From contig CM022665.1 in assembly GCA_012295275.1 (NCBI GenBank), forward strand, positions 29,011,946-29,075,945: a stretch of 64,000 nucleotides of DNA, read 5' to 3'. How positions within the stretch are numbered: position 1 is the stretch's first letter; every line of letters starts with the position of its first letter. The position numbers were made by a program, and so were the translations under genes. Source of the DNA: Chrysomallon squamiferum (taxonomy: Eukaryota > Mollusca > Gastropoda > Neomphalida > Peltospiridae). Shown in pieces: positions 26,810 through 39,025 of this stretch. Below the pieces are notes generated by a model that saw only the letters and a program-made list of their open reading frames with translations, searched no databases and had not been told where the DNA came from.

Positions 26810-29161
26810 ACTTAATGCCTAAACCCAAACTCATATCACTTATCACAAAGCTTTGTTGTAGCAGACATAATTATTATTGACCACAAAATTTAAATCTATA
26901 AACATTTTATTATTTGCACTTGTTAGCTAAATAATTTTAAGCAATGTAAGCATGTGATTTTTTTTACAATTCACCAGATAAAAGATTTCTTTAATCAATA
27001 ATTTTGTCAGCACTGATCAAAAGCTTAGAAACTTAAAACCATGTTTTCATATATACCGTAGTTTAAAAACTCAGAACTGAGGCTATAATCTATAGCCATT
27101 GTGACAGTTTTGTTAAGGAAGGTGTATATAGCTGCTAACTGATAAGAGGAATTTAAGACATATGGATTACTTTCTTATTATCATTACTGATTAATAATTA
27201 AAGATATTTTAACACATACCTGCTGAAAGTTTGGAAAACTGATGTTAGAACAAATAGCAGTATTTCTGTATTATTACACTTACTTTTTGTCATGATTTTC
27301 TCAAGATTTTTATTACTCAGCCTGTGAGAAATTTCTGGTATTAAAATTTAAAATAAATTTGTTACCACTGTTGTTTTGCTTGACCACATACAAGTATACA
27401 TTAAATTATTGTTGATATTTTCCAAGTAACAAATTAAATATTGACAAAACATCTTATGGAAAAAAGTCAAGTAATTTTTGCTTGTCCCCCTGATTTGTTT
27501 GGCATAGTTTTATATTGTATATCATACCAACAGGTGAAGCAACAAAAATGTGATAAACATTATTTAATGAATAATAACACAAACTTCTTGAATAAAATTA
27601 ACAAAATATCTCTTAAGAACATTGAATTAAATAAAAATGGAAATAAAGCTAATTTATTTTCTTTCTCTAAATGATATTGTACAACTATTTATTTAATTTG
27701 TTTTGCTTTTGTTCCTATTACAAATTAGGTTACTTATTTTAGTTTGACATTACAATTATCACCATTGTGCAATTTTTTGAATCTTCCTTTTTTTAATTAA
27801 TAAAATTATTTAATTTTTGGCTGACTTTTTTTTTTTTTTAAAATTTGAATACACTTTCAAGATCATGTGATGAGAAGTCTGCATTACGTGAGAGTCTTCA
27901 GAAACTTGATGAAGATCATCGCCGTATGCAGCAGACATTGGAAGAAACAGTTGCAGAGGCTGAGGTATATACATTTCATTTTCTTTTTAAAATATCTTTT
28001 CTATTAAAACAAAATTGCAGTATCTCATTTCATTTACTGATATGATAAGTTAGAGAAATACTTTTTTAATGTATATCTATTAAGAGTTGATACAAATTTT
28101 TTTCAGGCAAGGCTTGAAGAGATGAGAAAACTATTGGAAAAACGGGCAGAGCTTCATAAAGGTAGAGTTTTTAAGTATGTAAGTTGATTAACTTACATCT
28201 AATTTTATAAATGTTAATCTTAGTGTATTAATTTCTTGAGTGTAACCAGGATATGAAAAAGTATAAACAACCAAAATTTAAAAAGCAATTCTTAAAATAT
28301 GCATTACCAACATTTAATATGAAATTAAAAGGGTAATAAAGATAAAATCAAAATAGCCAAATATAATAATTACTAATCTAATAAAAAAAAACAAATACAA
28401 CGACGCATTATCAAAAGATTTTAAAAAATTATTTTCAGAAATTTCTTCTTTGCTTATATTTTGATGTCAGGCTGAACTGACCTGTCATCTGTACATTTCA
28501 AAACTTTAAAGACTTTGTATTTTTTAAAGTTCAAATGGATGAAGTTACTGAGAAGAATTTGAATTTAGAAAACCAAGTGTAAGTTTATTACTGTTGTTAA
28601 CATGTATCTGAATATAATATGGTCAGTGAATTATATGAAGTAAAAAATAGATTATCAGTACATAATAACTATTTTGAACTAAGAGGTTAAAAATAAGTTA
28701 ATACTTTTGAATCCACATTTAATGAGGAAAATGTGATAAATTCCTCTGAGGTTTTCAAGTTAATTTATTTCTTTTGTTCTAGTCAAAGATATATGTTTTT
28801 CTATTTAAGTAATATGTTGTGTTTCTGGAAATAAATGTACAAATGGAAAAATCACTTGTCTTAAATATAAAACTATATTACATATAAATATATATTTTTA
28901 AAAATTATTATTAAGTATGTATGTATTTTTATTTAATTATATTTCAGGTCAAAATATGAAAAGCATTTGTTGTCAAATAACGTTGATCCTGGTATGATAT
29001 GTTTTTAAATCAGTTTTTATTTACATTTAATTTAAACAAGTAAAGGTTTTCCATTCAGCACAACATACAGAATTATTTATATACAATAACTTCATTTAAA
29101 TTGTAGTTTTCATACATCAACAGTTTAGCACACACAAACAAACACGCATGCATGCACGCGT

Positions 29162-29197
<36 letters not shown>

Positions 29198-30096
29198 AAT
29201 AGATGAATACCATATTATCCATTTTTAAGTAGATATATATTTTTTAATAGTTACCATGGAAGTGATGGAAGTTACTTCTGAGGACAAAGAAGCCGTTGAA
29301 GAAAAAAGAAGATTTTCAAAAGTATAACATTTTATCTTTTTCTTTATTTCTGTTTCAGATTATTTGGATATGTCATGTTTTTATAAGAAATAACTGCATT
29401 AGGAAATTATACTGCATGAATTACTCCCCTTCATTTAGTTTCAGTCTTTCTAAACCTTCATGAATATGGATCTACAGTTTAGTTTATCTATTTTGTTAAA
29501 ACAAATGTGATTAGTATAGGTCTGTCAAGAAAGTAATAAAATGAATTTGCCTGGTCAGTGTGTTGCCATGTGACTGAAAGAAAATGCCTTTATTTAGTAA
29601 TATTGAAATAAAAAGAATAAAAATTAAAACTGATAATATGATTTATGATTTTTACTTTCAGAAAAGAGTAAAGGACATGAAAGAAAGATTGAAACAGATG
29701 AATGAACAAACCAGCACATTTCTTTATGACATACAAGTTAGTAGTTTATGTCACTAAATTATATTTGTAGAAATATTTTAAAGTATTTTATTCACAGTGT
29801 TTGCTATTTATTTAAATTCCAGCTGTTGTAGGTTTTGTTTATTAATTCATTTTTACATTTTTATCTTTCAGAATATGAAGCAGCAACTGCAGGAACTTGA
29901 AGATATAGGATCAAGGATTCAGGTGTCTACAGATGACATTGATGATTATGAGGAAGAGGACATCACCTATTCAGATACATCAAACATGAAACCAAATGTT
30001 AACCAGGCAATTACTTTTGAGAACAAAGAAGAAAAAGTAGCAGATCCAGTGATGATGTACCTCCACTTGACGATCCAGAAGGAGTTCTGTTTCTAA
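25957..30096 (+). CDS. coiled-coil protein, family not recognised (3' end probably frameshifted)
   Basis: Eight coding exons join in phase: 25957-26105, 27862-27964, 28107-28161, 28530-28578, 28948-28991, 29251-29321, 29662-29736, 29872-30096. As read they encode 256 residues. The N-terminal 50 residues are basic (MAAKSITKKKNVN, GPSKRKTNRKIK), possibly nuclear-targeting or DNA/microtubule-binding. Residues about 50-120 and 155-215 are strongly coiled-coil (LRESLQKLDEDHRRMQQTLE, ARLEEMRKLLEKRAELHK, KRVKDMKERLKQMNEQ, NMKQQLQELEDIGSRI). The end is acidic (DDIDDYEEED). Near 30032-30036, one extra A would open a better frame ending LTQNDLDEL at 30122, so the annotated end is doubtful. Exon 2 uses an AAG acceptor. 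Size and layout resemble kinetochore, synaptonemal or centrosomal coiled-coil proteins, but I cannot name it. The gene lies in tandem between FAM177A and DNAAF2. Confidence 0.75.
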
Positions 30097-30388
30097 CACA
30101 AAATGATCTTGATGAGTTGTAGAATATATTTTCATATTTGGTTACATTTATTGTTAAGTTTTAAACTGTGCCTAGAAACCATTTTTGTATTAAAACAAGC
30201 TCTGTTGAACTGATCTTTACTCTGTTCTAAACACTGAATAGAAAAGACTGGATATTTTAAAAATAATGTAGCTATGTCTGTTTTCAGCTATGTTAGCAAA
30301 ATTAATAATATTTCTGTAAATTTTATGTCAACCAAAAAAATTACTATGAATTCTTAGGATCACCAAAGAGTGTTTTCATATCGGATGG

Positions 30389-30394
30389 AATAAA
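30389..30394 (+). terminator. candidate poly(A) signal of the coiled-coil gene
   Basis: AATAAA about 270-290 nt beyond either possible stop codon, upstream of the Tigger-like element at 30731. Confidence 0.4.
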
Positions 30395-30730
30395 AAAAAT
30401 TACATTATGATCAAAAAGCTAACATAATAACTATATTTTTATTATTATTATTAATATTTTTTTTTTATCCATTTGTTTTATTTTTTTTATTTTTTTTTAT
30501 TTTGTCATTATTTAAAGAAAGTACTAGTTATTCTCAGGTTAATGTAAATTTCTTTTCACTTTATTCATTTTGAATATATTTTGCATTCAGATGGTGATAA
30601 CTTTGGATGCTTTTATTGTAACAATGCCAACATTAAATTTTATGAATGTTTAGCCCTTTAATTAGTTGATGTGCAGCCCACCGTTTTCTGGCATTTGGAG
30701 TTTGTTTATGATCCAGTGATATTTATAATA

Positions 30731-31909
30731 CAGACACTCTTCACTTAATGATGCAATTCTGTTCCTGACTAAGTCATTAAATGAATTAGTCAATAAACAG
30801 AAAATTGCCTTTACCAGTATTTCAAGCATATTATACTGATAGAGGGTTTATCGCAACAATCTTTAGATATTTTTTATGTCACCTCTGTTCCATTTATAAC
30901 ATCTTAGTATATTTTTTAATATTTATACAGTGGTGTACTCCATACTTAAGTAAACAAAATAGAGGAAAACATCTTCAATATACCTTACTTGGGTTGGGAT
31001 ACTATAAATACAGGTAGTTGTTTCTATTGATTCTGAATAAAGAAAAGCTCTAAAGGAAACTCCAACTTGATAACTTTGTTTTAATTTATTAGGTTGGCAA
31101 CTAAGTTCCTGCCGTTTTTTTAATTTAAATTTTTTAAAGATTTAATAAAAACTAACAACTATTCGGTCAATTAATTGTCACTTAAAGCATGCAGAACCCA
31201 TGCTCCACATTTCTGAACTTTTCCCATAGAGTGAAGATGCTTCTCTATAGCAGTGTGAGAGTATTCCATTTTCTCGGCCAGTTCTCTTGTCGTTTGACGT
31301 GAATTTTCATGCAAAAGTTGGTTTAATCGCTCTTCATTGAGTTCAGTTGGAAGGCCAGAACGAGGTGCGTCTCTGAGGTCAAAATTTCCATTTTTGAACT
31401 TGGCATACCAGTCACGATTGGTTCTTTCAGCTATGGCATTCTCTCCATACACAGCACAAATGTCGTGAGCAGCTTTTGCAGCCTTAGAACCTTGATTAAA
31501 AGCAAAAAGAAGGAGGTGTCGATAATGCACATTTTTCTCAACTTAACATTTCATTTTGAAATAAACGGAAATTACTTAAATTAACTCGAAAAATATCAAA
31601 TAGATTAAATAAAATTTAAAAACACAATAGATTTAAACAAAACGGTGGGAACTTAGTTGCCAACCCAATATATAATTCTTACATATTACTGAACATAAAT
31701 ATACAATGAGTGAAAATTATAACATTTTGTATTATGGGGTGGACAATAAAGTAAAATTTACAGATGAAATATATATTCTTGAAGACTGAACGTAAAATGT
31801 AATGCTGGACACTGATGTGCTGCACATGACCAGTGTTCTGTAACAGTGTAAAATATCGACTGCTCTGAGAGCAGGTCCTAAGTCCATGTGATTAAATGTG
31901 GAGTGTCTG
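30731..31909. mobile_element. pogo/Tigger-like non-autonomous element, split by a nested mariner
   Basis: The ends are perfect 9-bp inverted repeats (CAGACACTC and GAGTGTCTG), with similarity continuing to about 21 bp (CAGACACTCTTCACTTAATG against CAGACACTCCACATTTAATC), each flanked by TA. The left end continues with AATTCTGTTCCTGACTAAGT and CATTAAATGAATTAG, the style of Tigger termini. Removing the mariner at 31089-31668 leaves about 0.6 kb with no coding capacity, so it is MITE-like. ORFs here are spurious. Confidence 0.65.
31089..31668 (-). mobile_element. internally deleted mariner element with transposase N-terminus
   Basis: Inverted termini TTAGGTTGGCAACTAAGTTC and (reverse) TTGGGTTGGCAACTAAGTTC extend about 28 bp to a shared CCGTTTT and are flanked by TA at 31087-31088 and 31669-31670. 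The minus strand encodes about 119 residues (31530-31171) with the mariner helix-turn-helix region: VHYRHLLLFAFNQGSKAAKA, ICAVYGENAIAERT, WYAKFKNGNFDLRDAPRSG, RELAEKMEYSHTAIEKHLHS. It stops at HALSDN. The whole DD(D/E) catalytic part is missing, and an in-frame TAA follows the likely first ATG. A complete mariner is about 1.3 kb; this 580-bp copy is dead but could respond in trans. Confidence 0.88.
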
Positions 31910-31938
31910 TAATCCAAAAGTTACCATTTAATAAATAA

Positions 31939-32152
31939 GTGATGTTTTCTCAGTAAAACCAAGCTTTAGTAAGTTACTGTCTTCCTAGGAAAACCAAGTT
32001 TTAGTAAATTAGTGATGACTTCCCAGTAAAACCAAGCTTTAGTAAGTTAATGTCTTCCCAGTAAACCAAGCTTTAGTATGTTAATGTCTTCCCAGTAAAC
32101 CAAGCTTTAGTATGTTAATGTCTTCCCAGTAAACCAAGCTTTAGTAAAATAG
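31939..32152. repeat. 34-38-bp minisatellite, six units
   Basis: The core CCAAGCTTTAGTA recurs at about 31959, 31994 (one mismatch), 32032, 32066, 32100 and 32134, each preceded by a version of GTCTTCCCAGTAAA. Spacing is 35, 38, 34, 34 and 34 bp. The last three units are nearly identical and the first ones degenerate, so the array seems to grow from its right side. Confidence 0.9.
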
Positions 32153-33246
32153 TAATGTGTTTTCGCTTTTGTGCCTGTCATTTATAGAATATTTTATACC
32201 TAGTTTAACTAAGTTTATGTTGGTCTATTCAATATTGGACTGATAATTTATAATTAATTTTTTAGATGTTGGATAATGTGTCAGTCAACATTTTTCGTTA
32301 GAACTATAAGCAGTTAATCCAGAAATGTTAAGTGCAATTGGATCTGAACTAGGTGTTATCACACAGCTGTAAAGATGGATACAGTCCTGCTGAAAAAATA
32401 TGTAGTTCCATGACATGAGCACTTGTTCAAAATAGCATAGTCCCTTTAAAACATTTGTGTGACCTAGGCCAGTATTTACATTATCAGTTTTTTGTGAACC
32501 TTTGGCTAATTCTTAACCACACTCACCAGTCTCTAAGATGGTGTTGTTGCACCAAAATGGGTGGTCTTATTCACACCTATTTTAGTAGGTTGTCTTTTTT
32601 TTTCTTTTTTTGCAAGATGCATATAAAGTGTTTAGCACTAACATATTACCTGATGATTGTTAATGTTCATGGTTATTTCATTGGCAGAATGGTGCCTGTA
32701 AACCAGATGGGAACATACATATATATGTATTTGTTTTTTGTTTTTTTTCCCCCAACAGTCATTATCGTTAATAATCTGTTATTTTACTAAGTACAGTATC
32801 AATAAAATTTTATTGTCATCTAGTAGTATCTTAAACTGAAATAAAATTTAAATATTTCTGTTGACTGCTAATAAGTATGTTAAATGTGCCATTAGCTGAT
32901 TGTATTATAGCTGAGATAAAGAATATTTCTTTTTATATTATCACTTATGTACAGTTAGTTCTCAATAAATATGTTTTCCTAAATTTGGCAGTTATCAAAG
33001 AGAATAAAATATTTGTTGAAATGTAATATTTGTTATGTTTTGTTTCAGTTAGTTTTGCATTTATTTTCTTCTTCTTCTTCTTTTTATTTATTTATTTTTA
33101 ATATGTTACGTCGAGTTTATAGTGTGAAAATATTTCAGAAAAGGTATCCATTTCTAATATGTTTATATAACTTAAAAATAACTCGCACAACGGAAATGAT
33201 TACGGTATGTATTTTCATAACATACGTATGCCTAGTTACCATAGAT

Positions 33247-33258
33247 GTTTCCAGAAAC
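33247..33258. promoter_or_regulatory. candidate RFX X-box-like palindrome upstream of DNAAF2
   Basis: GTTTCCAGAAAC fits the two RFX half-sites GTHNYY and RRNAAC with no spacer, whereas usual X-boxes have 1-3 bases between them. It lies about 160 bp upstream of the DNAAF2 start, and a further half-site GTTACC occurs at 33235-33240. Motile-cilia genes are commonly RFX/FOXJ1 controlled, so the location is sensible, but a 12-bp degenerate match is weak evidence. Confidence 0.3.
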
Positions 33259-33418
33259 GAACACCTTCCTAATCATCGATCGGTTTTACTCGGATTTCTT
33301 TGTAATATTTTCACGGAAAATAACGACCAACTTTTCGAACATTAGTTCTCTCCCTTAACTTGTTTTGGTTACAATTTGCGCATGCTCTCCGTCACAAGGG
33401 TACTTGTTTGCAAACACC

Positions 33419-36400
33419 ATGGCGTCAAAAGATGGACTGGAAGATCTGGACCTGAAACCAGATGAAATCAAGCGAATTACAGACGCTTTGAAAGATGAAA
33501 AATTCCGTAAGCTTTTTGTTGAATATGCAGAAGAAATTGCAGATCCAGAAAACAGACGTCTTTACGAAGAAGAAATTCGTCAGATGGAAAATGAGCGTGG
33601 AATGGATATCCAATTCATTCATCCCACACCTGGTCATGTAATAAAAACAACAGTAAATGGAAGTACAATAGCATTCATTAACATATGCAAAAACGAAAAA
33701 ATTGAAAAACCATCATTTGAGTCAAAAGTAGGGCCTGATAATCGCAGTGGCATGTTTTGCCAGATTCCGCATTCTTTTGCCCCAGAACGTGAAGATATTG
33801 ATGATGGAAACAAATGCATTGTATACGATTTCGTTATTCATCCTGATACTTATCGAATGTCCGAAACCAACGAACGATATCAGAAAATGATCTACGATGT
33901 TGCTTTTGATGGCATTGAACAGAAGTTTAATGCCAAGATTGACAGAAACAATTTTAAGAAAATTAAATTGGAATTTAAGGGAATACCACAGGCAACGGTT
34001 ATAAGAACAAGACGGACAGAAAGCAAGTCAGAGGAATCAAAACCAGAAGATGAAATGTTAAAAAACATGCCATATCCATATGATCAAAAGACAACAGTGG
34101 AGAAAACCCGTGAATTGGAACAAGAAATGAAGAAGAGAAAAGAAGAAAAGCATAAGAAAGATGCAAAAGTGAAAAAAGGAAAGGTTAAGGAAGATAATGA
34201 TGCTACTACTCCAAGGTATACTATCACTCACAGATCAGAAATGGATCTTCAGGAATATTGCAACAGACCAGATTCAAGACCTTCCACAAGACCTAAAGTT
34301 TTGGTTATAAAAATTGACCTTCCACTTCTGTCTTCAGCAGCACCTGTAAGTCTTGACATATTTGAACAGAGACTTGTTTTAGAATGTGTCAAACCTGCAA
34401 AATACAAACTTGACATACGACTACCATACCCAGTAAATGATGATGAAGGTTCAGCCAAATTTGATAAAGTCAAGCATTGTCTCGTAATAACTCTGCCAGT
34501 AATACCAGATGTCATTCCCAAATTACCATCTTTCATTGAAGATGAACCACGCCACAATGGTGATGTGAATGATACTAATGATGAACTGCCATCCTCAAAA
34601 GGTGATAAACCTCTGATTGAAGAACTTCCTCCATCATCTGATACACAGAAGAAAAATAATGGAGAACCAAATGAAATAGCCACTCAGGATACAAGTACTG
34701 ATGAAATATCGCATGAAAAAGAGAAACAAATTGCATACAGTTTACCTGACTATGATTTTTCTCAGGACAATGACACAGTATCATTTGTTTTCAATGTCAA
34801 AAATGTAACACCTGAATCTGTAACAAAAAGTTTTCCATCACAAAATTCTGTCACTTTAAAGTTTATGTCAGTGGGTTCTGGTTATTTCCCAATGCATTAT
34901 AGCATCCACCTGAATTTTGGTACTGGTCATGATGTAGTAGCAGAAGAGGTCAGTGTTGAAACATCAGAAAATAATGCAGTACTTCTTCTGTTGAAGGCAC
35001 GTAACTCCAGAGGAATATGGGATCATTTTGAAGTTGGTATTGATGCTGATCATTTAGAGGTATGTATATAAATATTTTCAATATATTCTTTTCACTCCTT
35101 CTCTCATGTCATGAATAAGCCAATCACAAAGTGATAATTTCTGATATTATTATGCCAATACTGTTTGACTTGCTACATATTACCTATTTTAAAACCATTG
35201 TTATGCATATATCATTTAATACAAACAAAGATGTATGCTTTCCATTTTGATAATTAATTCAAATATTAATCTGGATAATGAAATCACATTGTTGTTTAAA
35301 ACGAAATAATTAAATCAAATCCTCTGTAGTTACAATATTTCAAAAACATATTAAAAAATGAACCAGCAATTAATTTTCCATTACTTTATGACCACTGTAG
35401 GGGGAGTTTAATAATTAACCTGCACAATTTACATGTAATGTAATGCTTACTATCTTGTGCATTTATGCAGTTCCTGCCATTACATAGGTTTGAATAATTT
35501 TTATTAAACATAGTTCATTTTTTAAAAATACACATTGTATGGAGTGCTGGATAATTTAACCAATTAAAAAAAACAAATACACATAACCTGAGAATATCTA
35601 TATTTTCACATAGGTTCTTACTGAATATGACTATACAAGTGATAATGTTGTCATTTATATTCTAAAAACAATATAATTTTATTTTATTTGTTTTATTAAG
35701 TAATTTTTAGGTGTCTGTTTGAAATTTATTATTCTCTAATTTGTCTGGAAGCATGTGTATTGCTATACTTTTAGACAGAAATTGGAGTATGTTAGTTCTT
35801 ATATCATGCAAAGATTGCATGTTAAAAAATTATGGAATTACTTTTCTGTTTTTTTCTTTTTCAGATGTTTAAAGTATGCATAGAAAGTATGACCTTCTGT
35901 TAGAAATTATTTTAATTTAAATTATTTAATCATGTAATATTTTTTTAGCTCATATTTTAAATTGATTGCATTACATGTATAGCCTTATTGTGTTATAAAG
36001 CAATAAATAAGAATCAACACATTATTTATGCTTTTGGGGGTTTTCATACAAATATTGGTATATATCTATGTCCTGATGCAAACACACTTTAGAATGATTG
36101 TTTTGTTTCACACAGCTCAAATTAAAATAGTTGATGAAAACCTGTCCATCTGTCATTCACAGCAGACATCAACTAAAAATAATATGCAGCACTTTGAGTG
36201 AAATTTAATAAAACCTGATAAATGTCCAAAATCAACACTTCTGAAAAACGTGACTGTAATTATATTGCTGTTTTTACTGTTAGATTTATATAATAATAAT
36301 AATAATAATAAACAATAAATAAATTGAAATATATTCACATAATATACCAACCATATATTAAAAAGTAAAGCTGAAGTTTTGAACATGTTTATGTAAGTAC

Positions 36401-36894
36401 TGTTAAAAAAAAAAAAAAAAAAACATTTTTGTCCAGATCCTGTATTATTGAACATATAAATTTATTTGTTATTAATGGTTGTCACATTTATATATTAAAT
36501 AAAGCATTTTCTATTTTTGTATTCTGTGTGTATTTTTGTAAAATTCAGTATTAAAGACATAATATTTTAATTTGTTACTAATGACTCAGTTTTGCATCTT
36601 GCAACTTTTACCCATATACACTAGAAAAAATGCAGTAATTTCAGTAAAAGACTGCATGTTATTTGCAAACAGTTGATATCTAATGAATGTGGAATAGCTA
36701 AGTCTTTGACCATTATTTTGGTGAACCAATAACTAGATATTATTGATTATTTCTTGTTCAGTTGCAAGCAAATTTTTATTATTATTCTCAGATTGGTTTC
36801 CATGGGTATATATGAATGTGACAACAGACCTTTAACCTGATGTCTGATAAAAGAATGTATTAAATTGAAAAATCTGTTATATATATATATATAA

Positions 36895-36956
<62 letters not shown>

Positions 36957-38994
36957 AAAAATCTGTTATATATATATATATAAAGAACATTTTGTTTTCG
37001 TACAGACTATTTGATAAATTTCTTAGCTGATGTTAGCATTGTTTTAGTACTGTGGTGCATTCAAAAGTGACATCAGCATGTAAACTTAAGTATTTGGTGA
37101 AATGGAGCATAAACAAAAGTGGCAGCCAAGGTGAGAGATGCAAATCTTGGGAAAAGCTCAGGGCTGTCTGACCTGTGTGTTTGCTCTTGGGGAAAATCTC
37201 AAGATGTTTTCACAATAATAAAACATACAGCTTGTGCTCTTGGGAAGACTTGCAAGCATCCACTGCACAGAATTATTTTTGTCTTTTTTTTTTTTTACGA
37301 GTTATTTGTATATCAAGGTAAAGCAGTGAATATGGTGGAAGTGCTAAGCTTTTCAGTAAAAGTTATTTTTTCAGTGCCACAGTATTTGTGGACCATATTC
37401 ATTTGGCTAATGGTAAGTGTGGTGGTGTTAATAAATGTGAGGTGTTGTCACTGATGTACGTAGATGTCAGTTACATGCAGTGATGTGTTGTGGATAATGG
37501 TTGTTACTGATTTGTTACGTTTTGTTAATAACTGTAAAGAAGCAAAGACAGTTTGCAATTTCAGTATATTAACAAATAAATATATTTTTAATTTATATTA
37601 TAAACCTCTAAAAATTTATTATTGTTTATTTGTTTTAAAATATTATTATTATTATTTATTTTCCACATATTCTCAGTACTGCAGATTTCTAAAGTATTTA
37701 CTAGACCTGATATAAATACATTTGTTGAAAATATTTAGGATTTTTAATGTGGCATACTGCTGAGTAAACCAGTATTTATTCATGTGTGACAAGTAAATCT
37801 AGTTCATTATTGTTAATGACACTTTATAAACACTCATGCATACATCTTCTCTATAGCTTGACGGAAACCTTGATGAAAACTGTTTCTTGTTATTTTTTTA
37901 TAACTCAGTGAGAAAGAGGTGAATGTTGTATAGAGATTTAATACTATATTTACTAATGCTTGGATAAATTTAAAATATTTTAATATATAGTCATGTTGAA
38001 CATATTTATTTGTATGCATTCATGATATTTTAAAGAAATATAGGTTTATCAGCTGTCAGTTTTGAATTACTAAAAGGACAGTAACGTACAAATATAGGAA
38101 ATTATTCCAGCTTTGTTTAGATTAAATATTACACTAACCAAACAGAAACAAAAGTGTACTTTTCCTTCACTCTGTTTCTATATTTTAGTTTTCTCTCCCC
38201 AGTTTTTTCACCTAAAAATTACATAATAATATGATACACACACATTGTTTCATTGCTGTTGTTTGTTTTTTTGTATATGTTTGGATTTAATTTTGAATAA
38301 AAATACTTCTTTGCATTAGAATTAAAATATTGTCTTAAAAATCATAATAACATTTGTACATGTCCATAAAAATGTATAATATTCATAAAATTTTAAATAC
38401 AGTATATATAGCATTAATTATTCTATATACAGTTACAAGCATCAGTTTAACATGTATTGCTTGCAGTTACACATCTGTACGTATATATATATCACAAAAT
38501 TGATGTGTAAAGTTTCGCACTGCAAAAGCTGTTACAGATGATGCATAATTTCTTGGCCTTCACCCTAATGCTTTTAACATGTTGTCGTGGAGTCTTGTTA
38601 TTGGATTTTAGTGTTTGACCTACTTTGCTATATAAAACTAAAAACTACATTTTTCTACCACTGTTCAGTATAGCTTATCAAAGCTGACCCAACAAAGGTG
38701 AATAGTTTTGAGGTGCTGTTGTTGATTTGTGTGCCAGCCACTTCACTTTGTTTTTGTTTATTTATTTACCGTCATGAGCATTTTCTTTTCTTTTTACCTT
38801 TTTTTTTTTTTTTTTTTTCAATTAGTATTATTATATGAGAATTACTTTTTTTTTTTTTTTTTTAAGTTTTGCCTGTTTTGTCAGATACTGAAAATTACAA
38901 TATTAATCCAAGATGATCACAAACAACATTACTGTGATATTTCATTTATTTGTAAACAAAACTTTTTAGTTTTTCTGTTCCTTTTGTCTTTCTA

Positions 38995-39025
<31 letters not shown>

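Noticed and set aside
31732-31917. 61-residue minus-strand ORF
   Set aside because: It lies in the right arm of the Tigger-like element and shows no transposase motif.
31939-32152. CRISPR-like repeat array
   Set aside because: Units are directly tandem without unique spacers and the context is an animal genome; it is a minisatellite.
33365-33418. N-terminal extension of DNAAF2
   Set aside because: The frame is open but has no ATG; the ATG at 33419 has an excellent context and matches the family start.
37119-37715. Two ORFs in DNAAF2 intron 1
   Set aside because: They contain T-homopolymer-encoded Phe runs, no family similarity and no consistent splice sites.
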